Assembly: GCF_036226525.1 (NCBI RefSeq)
Contig: NZ_CP108487.1
Span: forward strand, 5,952,001 to 6,016,000
Direction: 5' to 3'
DNA from: Kribbella sp. NBC_01245
GTDB taxonomy: Bacteria > Actinomycetota > Actinomycetes > Propionibacteriales > Kribbellaceae
DNA: 64,000 nt
In this document: piece after piece, positions 8,283-15,235 of the stretch
How positions within the stretch are numbered: position 1 is the stretch's first letter
Layout of the letters: every line of letters begins with the position of its first letter
Made by a program: the position numbers and the translations under genes
Notes under the pieces: generated by a model
What the model was told of the DNA's origin: nothing
The model's input: only the letters and a program-made list of their open reading frames with translations
Database searches by the model: none

Positions 8283-8651
8283 GTGAACACTGCCGCGCAG
8301 ATCTTCGTCGGCCTCGCCGGCGTCTTCCACCTGGTCATCTTCACCATGGAGAGCGTGCTCTTCCGCAAGCCCGAGATGTGGAAGCGATTCCGGATCGCGT
8401 CCGCGGCCGATGCCGAGATCGTCCGCAACTGGGCGTTCAACCAGGGCTTCTACAACCTGTTCCTCGGACTGGGCGCACTCGGCGGCCTGTTCTGGTTCGG
8501 CGACAAGGGTGAGAGCGTCGCGCTGTTCGCCTGCGCCTGCATGGTCGGCGCGGGTGTCGTCCTGGTCGCGACCGACCGCCGGATGCTGCAAGCCGCCGCG
8601 ATGCAGGCCGGCCCACCCCTGCTCGGCCTCATCCTCGCGGCCGCCCTCTGA
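8283..8651 (+). CDS. DUF1304 membrane protein
   Basis: 122 residues from a GTG at 8283 (reads MNTAAQIFVGLAGVFHLVIF). Four transmembrane segments fit the DUF1304 family: about 3-22, 50-68 (FYNLFLGLGALGGLFWF), 76-93 and 104-120, with the conserved NWAFNQGFYNLFLGLG stretch. Function is unknown. The longer in-frame reading from 7977 lies antisense to the thioesterase and is not believed. It ends four bases before hairpin H2. Confidence 0.85.
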   Translation: MNTAAQIFVGLAGVFHLVIFTMESVLFRKPEMWKRFRIASAADAEIVRNWAFNQGFYNLFLGLGALGGLFWFGDKGESVALFACACMVGAGVVLVATDRRMLQAAAMQAGPPLLGLILAAAL

Positions 8652-8655
8652 CGTC

Positions 8656-8761
8656 CTCTATTTTTCATTCGTTCGTCGGAATCCGCCCTCCTTCCGCCGC
8701 GGACCTGCACCGGTCGGCGGTGCTGGGAGGGCGGATTCCGACGAACGAATGAAAAATAGAG
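8656..8761. repeat. Long perfect hairpin H2 (36-bp arms)
   Basis: Bases 8656-8691 are the exact reverse complement of 8726-8761; the 34-base loop itself can pair CCGCCG with CGGCGG. It shares the core CGTCGGAATCCGCCCTC with H1 and H3, but the outer arm is CTCTATTTTTCATTC. It sits between a gene end (8651) and the MerR-type promoter at 8764, insulating the downstream MFS gene. Confidence 0.92.
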
Positions 8762-8763
8762 AG

Positions 8764-8795
8764 CTTGACTTCAAGTCGTGTTGAAGTACCAGGGT
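8764..8795 (+). promoter_or_regulatory. MerR-type promoter of the MFS gene
   Basis: TTGACT (8765-8770) is followed 19 bases later by CAGGGT. The spacer is occupied by a perfect dyad, ACTTCAA (8768-8774) and TTGAAGT (8781-8787). A 19-bp spacer with a dyad between -35 and -10 is the signature of promoters untwisted by MerR-family activators. No MerR gene is adjacent. A near-twin lies at 58852-58882. Confidence 0.65.
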
Positions 8796-8802
8796 TCGGG
8801 AC

Positions 8803-10161
8803 ATGCTGACGACGAACGAACCGCGCGCCGAACGGATCGGCGTACTGTCCCCGCGATACCGCTCGCTGACCATCGGTATGGTCGCGCTGATCACCCTGGT
8901 CGCCTTCGAGAACCTGGCCGTCACCACCGCGATGCCGACGGTCGCGGTCGCCCTCGACGGCCTGTCCTGGTACGCCCTGGCCTTCGGCGGCCCGCTCGCC
9001 TCGGCCGTCATCGCGATGGTGATGTCCGGCACCTGGAGTGACGCGAAGGGTCCGGCCCGGCCGCTCTGGCACGGCACGGCCTGGTTCCTCACCGGCCTGC
9101 TGATCGCCGGATTCGCGCCCACGATGGAGGTGCTGGTCGCGGGCCGGATCATCCAGGGCTTCGGCTCGGGCCTGCTGACGGTCGCGTTGTACGTCGTAGT
9201 GGGCCAGCTCTACCCGCCGGAACTCCGCCCGCGGATCTTCGCCGCCTTCGCCTCCGGCTGGGTGGTGCCCTCGCTGGTCGGACCGGCGATCGCGGGCCTC
9301 ATCGTCGAGCACGCGAACTGGCGCATCGTCTTCCTCGCCGTACCGGTCTTGGCCATCCCCGCGGCCCTGGTGATGCGGCCCGGCCTCGGTCAGATGGCAC
9401 CACCCGCGGCCGCCACGACCGACTCGATTTGGAATCGCCGTACCGCCTGGGCTGTTGCCATCGCGATCGGCGTCGGCCTCCTGCACTACGGCGGCCAGCA
9501 GAACGGGCTGACCCAGGTAGTCCTGCTCGCGATCGGCCTGGGCGCGGTTGTCGTGTTCGCGCCGCGGCTGCTGCCGGCCGGGACGTTCGCGATCCGCCGG
9601 GGGCTGCCGTCGGTCGTGGCCTTGCGGGGCATGGTCGCGTCGGCCGGATTCGGCGCCGAGGTATTCCTGCCGCTGATGCTGACCCGTGAGCGCGGGCTGT
9701 CCCCGGCGTTCGCGGGCCTGGTGCTGACGGTGAGCGCGCTCGCGTGGTTCAGCGCCTCCTGGTACCGCGGGCGCCCGAACCAGCCGCTGTCGCACTCCGC
9801 CTTCATGCAACTCGGTATGGCGTCGATCGTCGTCGGAATCGGTACGGCCGTCCTGACGCTCAACCCGTCCGTACCGGTCGTGGTCGGCGTACTCGGCTGG
9901 GGTCTCGCCGGTCTCGGCATGGGCACGGTCTTCCCAACGCTGTCCGTGCTGATCCTCGAGTACTCGTCACGCGAGGAGCAGGGCGCAAACAGCTCCGCAC
10001 TCCAGCTCAGCGACTCTCTCGCCACTGCGACCGTACTGGCCATCGGTGGTTCGCTCTTCGCCGCAATCGAGCCCCACTCACCGATGACCGCCTACCTCAC
10101 GGCGTTCGGTCTCCCCGCCCTAATCGCCCTACTAGGCGTCTGGACGGCACGGCGTACCTAG
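8803..10161 (+). CDS. MFS drug-type transporter
   Basis: 452 residues, about 14 transmembrane segments, as in DHA2-like major facilitator exporters. An early segment reads ALITLVAFENLAVTTAMPTVAVAL, typical of the first helix of this group. Motifs such as GRIIQGFGSGLLTVALYVVVGQLYPPELRPRI fit the helix 4-5 region. It presumably exports a hydrophobic compound by proton antiport; the substrate is unknown. A MerR-type promoter precedes it, suggesting drug-induced expression. Its TAG overlaps the stop of the convergent LysE gene within CTAG. Confidence 0.92.
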   Translation: MLTTNEPRAERIGVLSPRYRSLTIGMVALITLVAFENLAVTTAMPTVAVALDGLSWYALAFGGPLASAVIAMVMSGTWSDAKGPARPLWHGTAWFLTGLLIAGFAPTMEVLVAGRIIQGFGSGLLTVALYVVVGQLYPPELRPRIFAAFASGWVVPSLVGPAIAGLIVEHANWRIVFLAVPVLAIPAALVMRPGLGQMAPPAAATTDSIWNRRTAWAVAIAIGVGLLHYGGQQNGLTQVVLLAIGLGAVVVFAPRLLPAGTFAIRRGLPSVVALRGMVASAGFGAEVFLPLMLTRERGLSPAFAGLVLTVSALAWFSASWYRGRPNQPLSHSAFMQLGMASIVVGIGTAVLTLNPSVPVVVGVLGWGLAGLGMGTVFPTLSVLILEYSSREEQGANSSALQLSDSLATATVLAIGGSLFAAIEPHSPMTAYLTAFGLPALIALLGVWTARRT

Positions 10162-10796
10162 TCCTTGGAGGCGCTGACCGCGATGCCGGCGCCGAGCCCG
10201 ATGATCATCAGGCCGCCGGTACCGCCGACCAGTTCAAGTCGCTTGGGGGATCGGGCGAACCACTGGCGGGCAGTACCGGCCACTAGCGCCCACACGCTGT
10301 CGCTGACCAAGGCGATCAGTACAAAGGTCAGACCGAACAGCAGGATCTGCAGACCCGCGTGCCCGGCAGAGCGGTCCACAAACTGCGGAAGTACGGCCGC
10401 GAAGAACACGGCGGTCTTCGCGTTAGTGACCCCCACCAGAAAGCCCTGCCACATAGCCTGGCGTGCACGCGTGGTGGTGTTTCCGCTGGTCAGAGCCGCT
10501 ACCAGCGAACGCCGTTGGCGAAAGGCCTGCACGCCGAGATAGACCAAGTACGCCGCGCCGGCGAGCTTCACGACCAGCAGTGCGACGGAGCTGGCGGCGA
10601 TGAGCGTGCCAAGGCCGACGGCCACGGCGGCGAGCATGACGCCCGCACCGATGGCGTTGCCGGCCATCGTGAGCAGCGCCTCGCGACGACCGGCGGCGAG
10701 GGCTCGGCCGACGATGAACAGGACACTCGGACCCGGCACCACGATGATGATCAGAGCGGTGAGGGCGAACGCGAGCAAGTGCTGCGTGGACGGCAT
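10158..10796 (-). CDS. LysE/RhtB family amino-acid exporter
   Basis: 212 residues with six hydrophobic segments and the family hallmark near the N-terminus, LIIIVVPGPSVLFIVGRALAAGRREALLTMAGNAIGAG. A later NAKTAVFFAAVLPQFV matches the NPK-like conserved segment. It exports amino acids or homoserine-like metabolites across the membrane. The start MPSTQHLLAF at 10796 is preferred to the GTG-type reading at 10826. The stop codon shares CTAG with the convergent MFS gene. Confidence 0.9.
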   Translation of the reverse strand: MPSTQHLLAFALTALIIIVVPGPSVLFIVGRALAAGRREALLTMAGNAIGAGVMLAAVAVGLGTLIAASSVALLVVKLAGAAYLVYLGVQAFRQRRSLVAALTSGNTTTRARQAMWQGFLVGVTNAKTAVFFAAVLPQFVDRSAGHAGLQILLFGLTFVLIALVSDSVWALVAGTARQWFARSPKRLELVGGTGGLMIIGLGAGIAVSASKD

Positions 10797-10884
10797 CGCC
10801 CCAGCGTAGATGCGCTTCGGCACCACCGCCTCACCTTTTGAGCGGTCTGGCCGCCTGAGCCGGCAGGGCGTGATGCATCACGCG

Positions 10885-10914
10885 TTGACCCGGGTGGGGG
10901 TGGGGACCTACGGT
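10885..10914 (+). promoter_or_regulatory. Promoter upstream of the cobalamin riboswitch
   Basis: TTGACC (10885-10890) and TACGGT (10909-10914) are separated by 18 bases and lie just before the riboswitch aptamer. Transcription would start at about 10920, leaving the entire aptamer in the leader. Confidence 0.55.
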
Positions 10915-10925
10915 TCGAGAGCCAT

Positions 10926-11020
10926 CTGCGATGTCATGAGGGAAACCGGTGCAAGACCGGTACGGCCGCGCCACTGTAATCGAGCAGCCGCTCGGAAGTC
11001 AGGACGCTCAGGCATCGCAG
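10926..11020 (+). promoter_or_regulatory. Cobalamin (B12) riboswitch
   Basis: The aptamer is closed by a perfect 8-bp stem, CTGCGATG (10926-10933) with CATCGCAG (11013-11020). Inside are the cobalamin-box signatures GGGAAACCGGTGCAAGACCGG, followed by ACGGCCGCGCCACTGTAA, then GGAAGTCAGGAC. Downstream, GGGGA...TCCCC (about 11030-11047) forms a hairpin directly before the AGGAGG at 11048-11053, so control is probably of translation initiation of cbtB. Adenosylcobalamin or a related corrinoid should switch the cobalt transporter off. Confidence 0.93.
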
Positions 11021-11060
11021 CCTTTCAATGGGGACGCGCATTTCCCCAGGAGGTTCACCG

Positions 11061-11255
11061 ATGACTGTTCCCACGCCTGCCCGCGCCGTCGCCGCTCCGG
11101 CGATCTCGCTCCCGATCGCCATGCTCACCCTTGGCCTGCTGCTGGTGCTCGCCTACCTGGTCACGTTCGACCAGGGTGCGTTGTCCCGGTCCGGCATGCT
11201 CATGCACGAGCTGATGCACGACGGCCGCCACCTGCTCGGCGTCCCCTGCCACTAG
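11061..11255 (+). CDS. cbtB: Cobalt transporter subunit CbtB
   Basis: 64 residues with one transmembrane segment (about 18-36, LPIAMLTLGLLLVLAYLVTF) and the conserved His-rich tail MHELMHDGRHLLGVPCH, the CbtB hallmark that probably binds cobalt. It starts at the ATG at 11061, seven bases after AGGAGG. It is the first gene behind the B12 riboswitch and pairs with CbtA 11 bases downstream. CbtAB is a predicted secondary cobalt uptake system without an ATPase. Confidence 0.93.
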   Translation: MTVPTPARAVAAPAISLPIAMLTLGLLLVLAYLVTFDQGALSRSGMLMHELMHDGRHLLGVPCH

Positions 11256-11266
11256 AGCCGACGATC

Positions 11267-12049
11267 ATGCGCACCTTCAGCTCCCTGCTGGTGCGTGGAC
11301 TGATCGCGGGACTTTTCGCCGGCCTGCTGGCCGGAACCTTCGCGTACGTGATGGGCGAACCGCACATCGACGCCGCGATCGCCATCGAAGAGGCCGGCGC
11401 GCCCACGCACACGCATTCTGACGATCCCGCCGCTACTGAGGCAGAGGAAGAACCTCTGGTCAGCCGCAACGGCCAGCGGGCCGGGTTGTTCCTCGCGACC
11501 AGCCTGTACGGCGTCGCGCTCGGCGGCATCTTCGCGGTCGCCTTCACGCTGCTGCGACGACGCCTTCGCACCACCAGCGACTCGTACGCCGCCCTCGGGC
11601 TCGCCGCCGCGGGCTTCATCGGCATCGTGCTGGTGCCGTTCCTGAAATACCCGGCCAATCCGCCGGCCGTCGGTGATCCCGAGACGATCACCAAGCGCAC
11701 CATCTCGTACTTGCTGCTCCTGGTAATCGGACTGCTCGCGGTCTGGGCCGGCGTCGCCGCCGCGCGCTGGGCCGAGGCCCGGTTCACCGAACCCCCGGCC
11801 TGGGTACGTCTTGCCTTCGGGACGGCGGCGTTCGCGGTCACGGTCATCGCCGCGTACTTGATCCTCCCGGCCGTCAACGAGGTCCCCGGCACCTTCCCGG
11901 CGACCCTGCTCTGGCAGTTCCGGCTGTCCGCGCTCGGCACCCAAACCGTGCTCTGGCTGTTGCTCGGATTCGCCTTCGCGGGACTCGCCGACCGCCGGCT
12001 CAAGCCGGTCGGCACGGTCGTACCGGCCGCCACGGGTGGTGTCGCCTGA
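11267..12049 (+). CDS. cbtA: Cobalt transporter subunit CbtA
   Basis: 260 residues, five or six transmembrane segments. The first is SLLVRGLIAGLFAGLLAGTFAYVMGEP, which with the following acidic residues (DAAIAIEEA) is the standard CbtA start. A His-containing loop THTHSDD near residue 46 may sample the metal. Later segments carry GIVLVPFLKYPANPPAVGDPE, conserved in the family. It forms the membrane channel with CbtB for cobalt supply to B12 synthesis. Its TGA overlaps the probable CTG start of the next gene. Confidence 0.93.
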   Translation: MRTFSSLLVRGLIAGLFAGLLAGTFAYVMGEPHIDAAIAIEEAGAPTHTHSDDPAATEAEEEPLVSRNGQRAGLFLATSLYGVALGGIFAVAFTLLRRRLRTTSDSYAALGLAAAGFIGIVLVPFLKYPANPPAVGDPETITKRTISYLLLLVIGLLAVWAGVAAARWAEARFTEPPAWVRLAFGTAAFAVTVIAAYLILPAVNEVPGTFPATLLWQFRLSALGTQTVLWLLLGFAFAGLADRRLKPVGTVVPAATGGVA

Positions 12050-12615
12050 TCAAGCTCACGCTCGTCGCCCACGCACTGACTCCCGGCCTCCGGGGGATGG
12101 TGCTGGGCGGCGATGGTGAGCCTGATCCGGCCGGCCTCCGCGCCATCGGCCAGGTCATTGCCAAGGGCAACGGGTTCGACGCGGAGGCCGAGGCGTGGGT
12201 GTCGCCCGAGGTGGCCGCGCAACGGACGGCCGAGGAGTTCGGACTGCGGGCGCGGATCTCGCCGCGGTTGCGCGATCGGGAGTACGGCGACTGGGCCGGT
12301 CGCCGCTTCGAGGACCTGCTCACCAGCGAACCCGGTATCCAGAGCTGGATCGCCTCGCCGGAGGCCGCGCCACCAGGCGGCGAATCGGCCGACGACCTGA
12401 TCGCCCGGGCCGGCAGTTGGCTCGACGATCTCGCGGCCGAACCCGACACCGCGATTCGCCGTACGGTCGTGGCCGTCGTGCATCCCACCGTGGTCGCCGC
12501 CCTCGCCCTCCGCGCGATTGCCGGCCCGTCGTCCGGCCTGCGCCGCCTCGACATCCGCCCGCTCACCCGCGTCCGCCTCACCGCCCGCCGCGGCACCTGG
12601 TCCCTCCGCCTCTGA
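12046..12615 (+). CDS. Histidine phosphatase-fold protein of the cbt operon
   Basis: 189 residues if begun at CTG 12046 (reads MIKLTLVAHALTPGL); the next ATG, at 12097, would remove the first strand and the catalytic histidine. The CTG overlaps the TGA of cbtA (CTGA) with GGGTGG upstream, so coupling is likely. The fold follows histidine phosphatases: the first motif LVAHA, then LRDREYGDWAGRRFEDL and a second histidine in VVAVVHPTVVAALALRA. The arginine of the usual RHG motif is replaced by alanine. In this context an alpha-ribazole phosphatase-like or regulatory role is possible but unproven. Confidence 0.8.
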   Translation: MIKLTLVAHALTPGLRGMVLGGDGEPDPAGLRAIGQVIAKGNGFDAEAEAWVSPEVAAQRTAEEFGLRARISPRLRDREYGDWAGRRFEDLLTSEPGIQSWIASPEAAPPGGESADDLIARAGSWLDDLAAEPDTAIRRTVVAVVHPTVVAALALRAIAGPSSGLRRLDIRPLTRVRLTARRGTWSLRL

Positions 12616-12700
12616 CCCGTTTCCGTTAGGGACTTCCGGCCGTAGCGGTGGGCTGTCAGACTGGCGCTCGCTGTGTTGACCGGGCCACGGGGGAGTGCTG

Positions 12701-13972
12701 ATGACGGAGTCGGAGGAACGACTCGAGCGGTTGCAGTTCCGCGCTCGCAATGTCGCTCCCGAGGTGGCGGTCTGGGAGGCGCGCGCCTACTTCGCATCCC
12801 TCGCGCCGGGCGACGCCCGTGAACTCGCCGAGCGTTATCCCGACCACGTCGGCAGCCTGGACGGCGTACCAGTCGAGTTGCGGTACTACGCGAACCGCCT
12901 CCGCATCGACGCCGAGCGGAACCGCCTCACCGCCCTGCCGAAACCCAGCAAGGACGAGCGCAAGCGCCTTGCAACGCTCAACGAGATGCTCACCCCGACT
13001 CGCTCGCTGGGCGTCGACCCTGCCACCGGCAAGCGCGTCGTTGTCGAGCAGTACCGCCAGTTCCTCTCGGTCGACCCCACCCGCGACGGCTGCGCGGTCG
13101 AGGTGCTCGGCGATCTCGACAATGCCCGCCAGGTCGCCGTACTGGTGCCGGGTATGGGCAACGACCTCGAGACGTTGCGCTCCCAGGCCGACCGGGCGCA
13201 CACGCTCAAGGTCGAGGCCGGACCGGGCACGGCGGCCGTGCTGTGGATGGACTACGACTCGCCCGACGGCGTACTCGAAGCCGCCAGCAAGCAGGACGCC
13301 TGGGACGCGATCTCCGGGTTCCGCCGGTTCCAGGCCGGCCTCGACACCGAGTTGTTGCCCGAGGCAAGTACTACCGTGATCGGGCATAGCTACGGTACGA
13401 CGGTGGTGGGACAGGCGCTGTTGCGTGGCGCGCGTTTCGACCGGGTGGTGCTGACCGGCAGCCCGGGTATCTCGCGTGAAGTGACGAGTGCGGCCGAGTT
13501 GGTGCCGCCGGGCATCCAGGTTTTCGCCGCGCGTGCGCCCGGGGACTACGTGTCGTACACCCAGTGGCACGGGCCCGATCCGGCGTCGTTCCCGGACGTC
13601 GTACGCCTGCAGACCGGGGCCGGCGTGCGTTGGCACGACCAGTACTACCGCCCGAACAGCGAGGCCTTGCGTAACCTCGGACGCGTGATCCGTGGCGACC
13701 TGGCCGCCGTGACAACGGCCGATACGAGTCCATCCCAGGAAACCCGCCTGCTGCCCGGCGTCTCCTGGGCCGGCGCCATCCGCGGCGCGGCCGAACCAGT
13801 CTCAGCCGTGTACGACGGAGTCGCCGCCATGCGTGGCGTCAAGCCTCCCGCCATCGCCTCGTCAGCGGGGACGTCAGCGGGACCTTCGGAGCTTGGGGAA
13901 TCGGCGCGGGTGATCCGGCCGGACGATTCGCGCTGGGGCCGGGCGCCTCGACCGGAAGGGCCGACGCGATGA
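12701..13972 (+). CDS. Alpha/beta hydrolase, DUF1023 type
   Basis: 423 residues. The N-terminal 150 residues are helical. The hydrolase core follows, with AVLVPGMGNDLETLRSQADRA and the nucleophile elbow STTVIGHSYGTTVVGQAL (Ser in GHSYG, around residue 230). The glycine-rich VLTGSPG and a later DYVSY and RWHDQYYRPNSEAL are standard for DUF1023. The last 60 residues are disordered and Ser/Pro-rich. Such proteins often sit next to WXG100/type VII secretion components in actinobacteria. The ATG at 12701 has GGGGGAG six bases upstream. The 3' end overlaps the next gene by four bases. Confidence 0.87.
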   Translation: MTESEERLERLQFRARNVAPEVAVWEARAYFASLAPGDARELAERYPDHVGSLDGVPVELRYYANRLRIDAERNRLTALPKPSKDERKRLATLNEMLTPTRSLGVDPATGKRVVVEQYRQFLSVDPTRDGCAVEVLGDLDNARQVAVLVPGMGNDLETLRSQADRAHTLKVEAGPGTAAVLWMDYDSPDGVLEAASKQDAWDAISGFRRFQAGLDTELLPEASTTVIGHSYGTTVVGQALLRGARFDRVVLTGSPGISREVTSAAELVPPGIQVFAARAPGDYVSYTQWHGPDPASFPDVVRLQTGAGVRWHDQYYRPNSEALRNLGRVIRGDLAAVTTADTSPSQETRLLPGVSWAGAIRGAAEPVSAVYDGVAAMRGVKPPAIASSAGTSAGPSELGESARVIRPDDSRWGRAPRPEGPTR

Positions 13973-14346
13973 CGTTGACGGAAGCCCGGGACCTACTCCG
14001 GTCCGAACTACTCGCCACGGCGGCCGCCGCCGTACCAGGTGAGGAAGGCCTCGTCGTCCACGATCCCGGCCCGGTCGACCCTGGCGCGCTCTTCGACGGC
14101 CGTGGTCCCGCCACCATCTGCACCATCACCGTCGAGACCGGCGACCCCGCCCGAACCGACGCGGCCGAGTCGTACGTCGAAGCCGCCGCGCAAGCCCTCC
14201 GAACCGCCGGCTGGGACGTGGAAGTCCCCCCAGTCGAAGCCGGTCACCACCGAGCCGCCGCCCATCGCGAAGGCTTCGACATAGCCGTACACGCCTTCGA
14301 TTCCGACTGGCGCCTAACCCTCACCGGCCAAACCCCGGACCTCTAG
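13969..14346 (+). CDS. Small acidic protein coupled to the DUF1023 hydrolase
   Basis: 125 residues, no recognised family. It starts with the ATG in an ATGA overlap with the hydrolase gene, so translation is coupled. It has a helix at 2-22, then alternating strands (ATICTITVETGD) and a helix YVEAAAQALRTAGWDVEV, a pattern like a small alpha/beta sandwich. No signal peptide. The coupling suggests it works with, or restrains, the hydrolase (inference). Confidence 0.75.
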   Translation: MTLTEARDLLRSELLATAAAAVPGEEGLVVHDPGPVDPGALFDGRGPATICTITVETGDPARTDAAESYVEAAAQALRTAGWDVEVPPVEAGHHRAAAHREGFDIAVHAFDSDWRLTLTGQTPDL

Positions 14347-14353
14347 CCTTTCC

Positions 14354-14453
14354 TTTTTTCGTATGCCGCGAGTGGTCACATCTGGTCCACGCGGCGGTCC
14401 GGTAGACGTCGGCGTAGTGGACCAGATGTGACCACTCGCGGCATACGAAAAAA
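14354..14453. repeat. Long perfect hairpin H4 (37-bp arms)
   Basis: Bases 14354-14390 are the exact reverse complement of 14417-14453, with a 26-base loop. Arms begin TTTTTTCGTATGCCGCGAG and continue GTGGTCACATCTGGTCCAC. It fills the gap between convergent genes (stops at 14346 and 14461), and both arms have T-runs at the distal end of the stem, ideal for bidirectional termination. Sequence is unrelated to H1-H3, but the geometry is the same. Confidence 0.92.
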
Positions 14454-14460
14454 AGATGAG

Positions 14461-14841
14461 TCAGCTGGTGGCGATGCGTTCGGCGTCGCTGCGGAGGACG
14501 CAGAACTCGTTGCCTTCGGGGTCCTGCATCACGGCCCAGCCGGTGCCGTCGGGATTACGCAGGTCGTGCTTGAGGGTGGCGCCGATGGTCAGCAACCACT
14601 CGACCTCTTCGTCGCGAGGCCCGTCGGGGACCAGGTCGAGGTGCAGACGATTCTTGCCGGCCTTGTCATCGGTATTGCCCTCGAAGAGCAGGATCCACCC
14701 GGCCTCGGTGATCACGCTCGCGGCCGGATCGCCCGGTTCGTCGTCATCCGCGAGCCGTCCCTTCAGCACCTGCGCCCAGAACTGCGCCAGCCGATAAGGA
14801 TCAAGCGTGTCGAACGTGACCGTCCGCAACCGAGAAGTCAT
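14461..14841 (-). CDS. VOC (glyoxalase-like) family protein
   Basis: 126 residues. Paired beta-alpha-beta-beta-beta modules: LRTVTFDTLDPYRLAQFWAQVL at the start and HLDLVPDGPRDEEVEWLLTIGAT in the middle, closing with AVMQDPEGNEFCVL, the standard final strand. Members are metal-dependent lyases, dioxygenases or antibiotic-binding proteins; function is not resolved. The ATG at 14841 gives MTSRLRTVTFDTLDP; readings upstream run into repeat DNA and are rejected. Confidence 0.88.
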   Translation of the reverse strand: MTSRLRTVTFDTLDPYRLAQFWAQVLKGRLADDDEPGDPAASVITEAGWILLFEGNTDDKAGKNRLHLDLVPDGPRDEEVEWLLTIGATLKHDLRNPDGTGWAVMQDPEGNEFCVLRSDAERIATS

Positions 14842-14938
14842 GACGTCACCATATGAACCCCGCCCGCATCCCACGCAACCCACTTTCCCGCCACCCCAAC
14901 GCCCATCGCCCCAACACAACGCCCGAGGGCGCAATCCA

Positions 14939-15038
14939 CCTCCCACGGTCGGACGCGAATTGCCGTCAAGCCGACACAACCAGGCACTTCGCGAGAAGGT
15001 TCCACAACTTCCCGCATTCCGCGTCCGACCGTGGGAGG
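14939..15038. repeat. Inverted CACGGTCGGACGC repeat element, second locus
   Basis: Left arm 14939-14960 (CCTCCCACGGTCGGACGCGAAT) matches the inverted right arm 15016-15038 apart from one inserted base. The interior shares CGACACAACCAGGCACTTCGCG with the 4.5-kb element. It lies in the 394-base gene-free gap 14842-15235, which otherwise holds only the palindromes at 15091-15186. Confidence 0.7.
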
Positions 15039-15090
15039 CGTATCCGGCGCTGGTGTCGTTCCCGTGGCGAGCACAACGACAACACGGCAT

Positions 15091-15186
15091 CCCTATTCCG
15101 GGGGTCGACACCCGGAATGGGGGGAGGACTCGCGAAATTTGGAGGGTCGGCCCCCCATTCCGAGAGTCGACACTCGGAATAGGGGG
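15091..15186. repeat. Nested palindromes flanking a spacer
   Basis: Two palindromes centred on GTCGAC, at 15091-15121 (CCCTATTCCGGGGGTCGACA...) and 15150-15186, are themselves inverted copies of each other around a 29-base spacer. The half-palindromes differ by compensated bases (GGGTCGACACC versus GAGTCGACACTC), so each can form a hairpin and the pair can form a longer one. Confidence 0.7.
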
Positions 15187-15235
15187 CGCGGTCTTCCTGG
15201 AGGTAGGCGGCGGTGGCGGCCGCGCGGAGGAGGGG

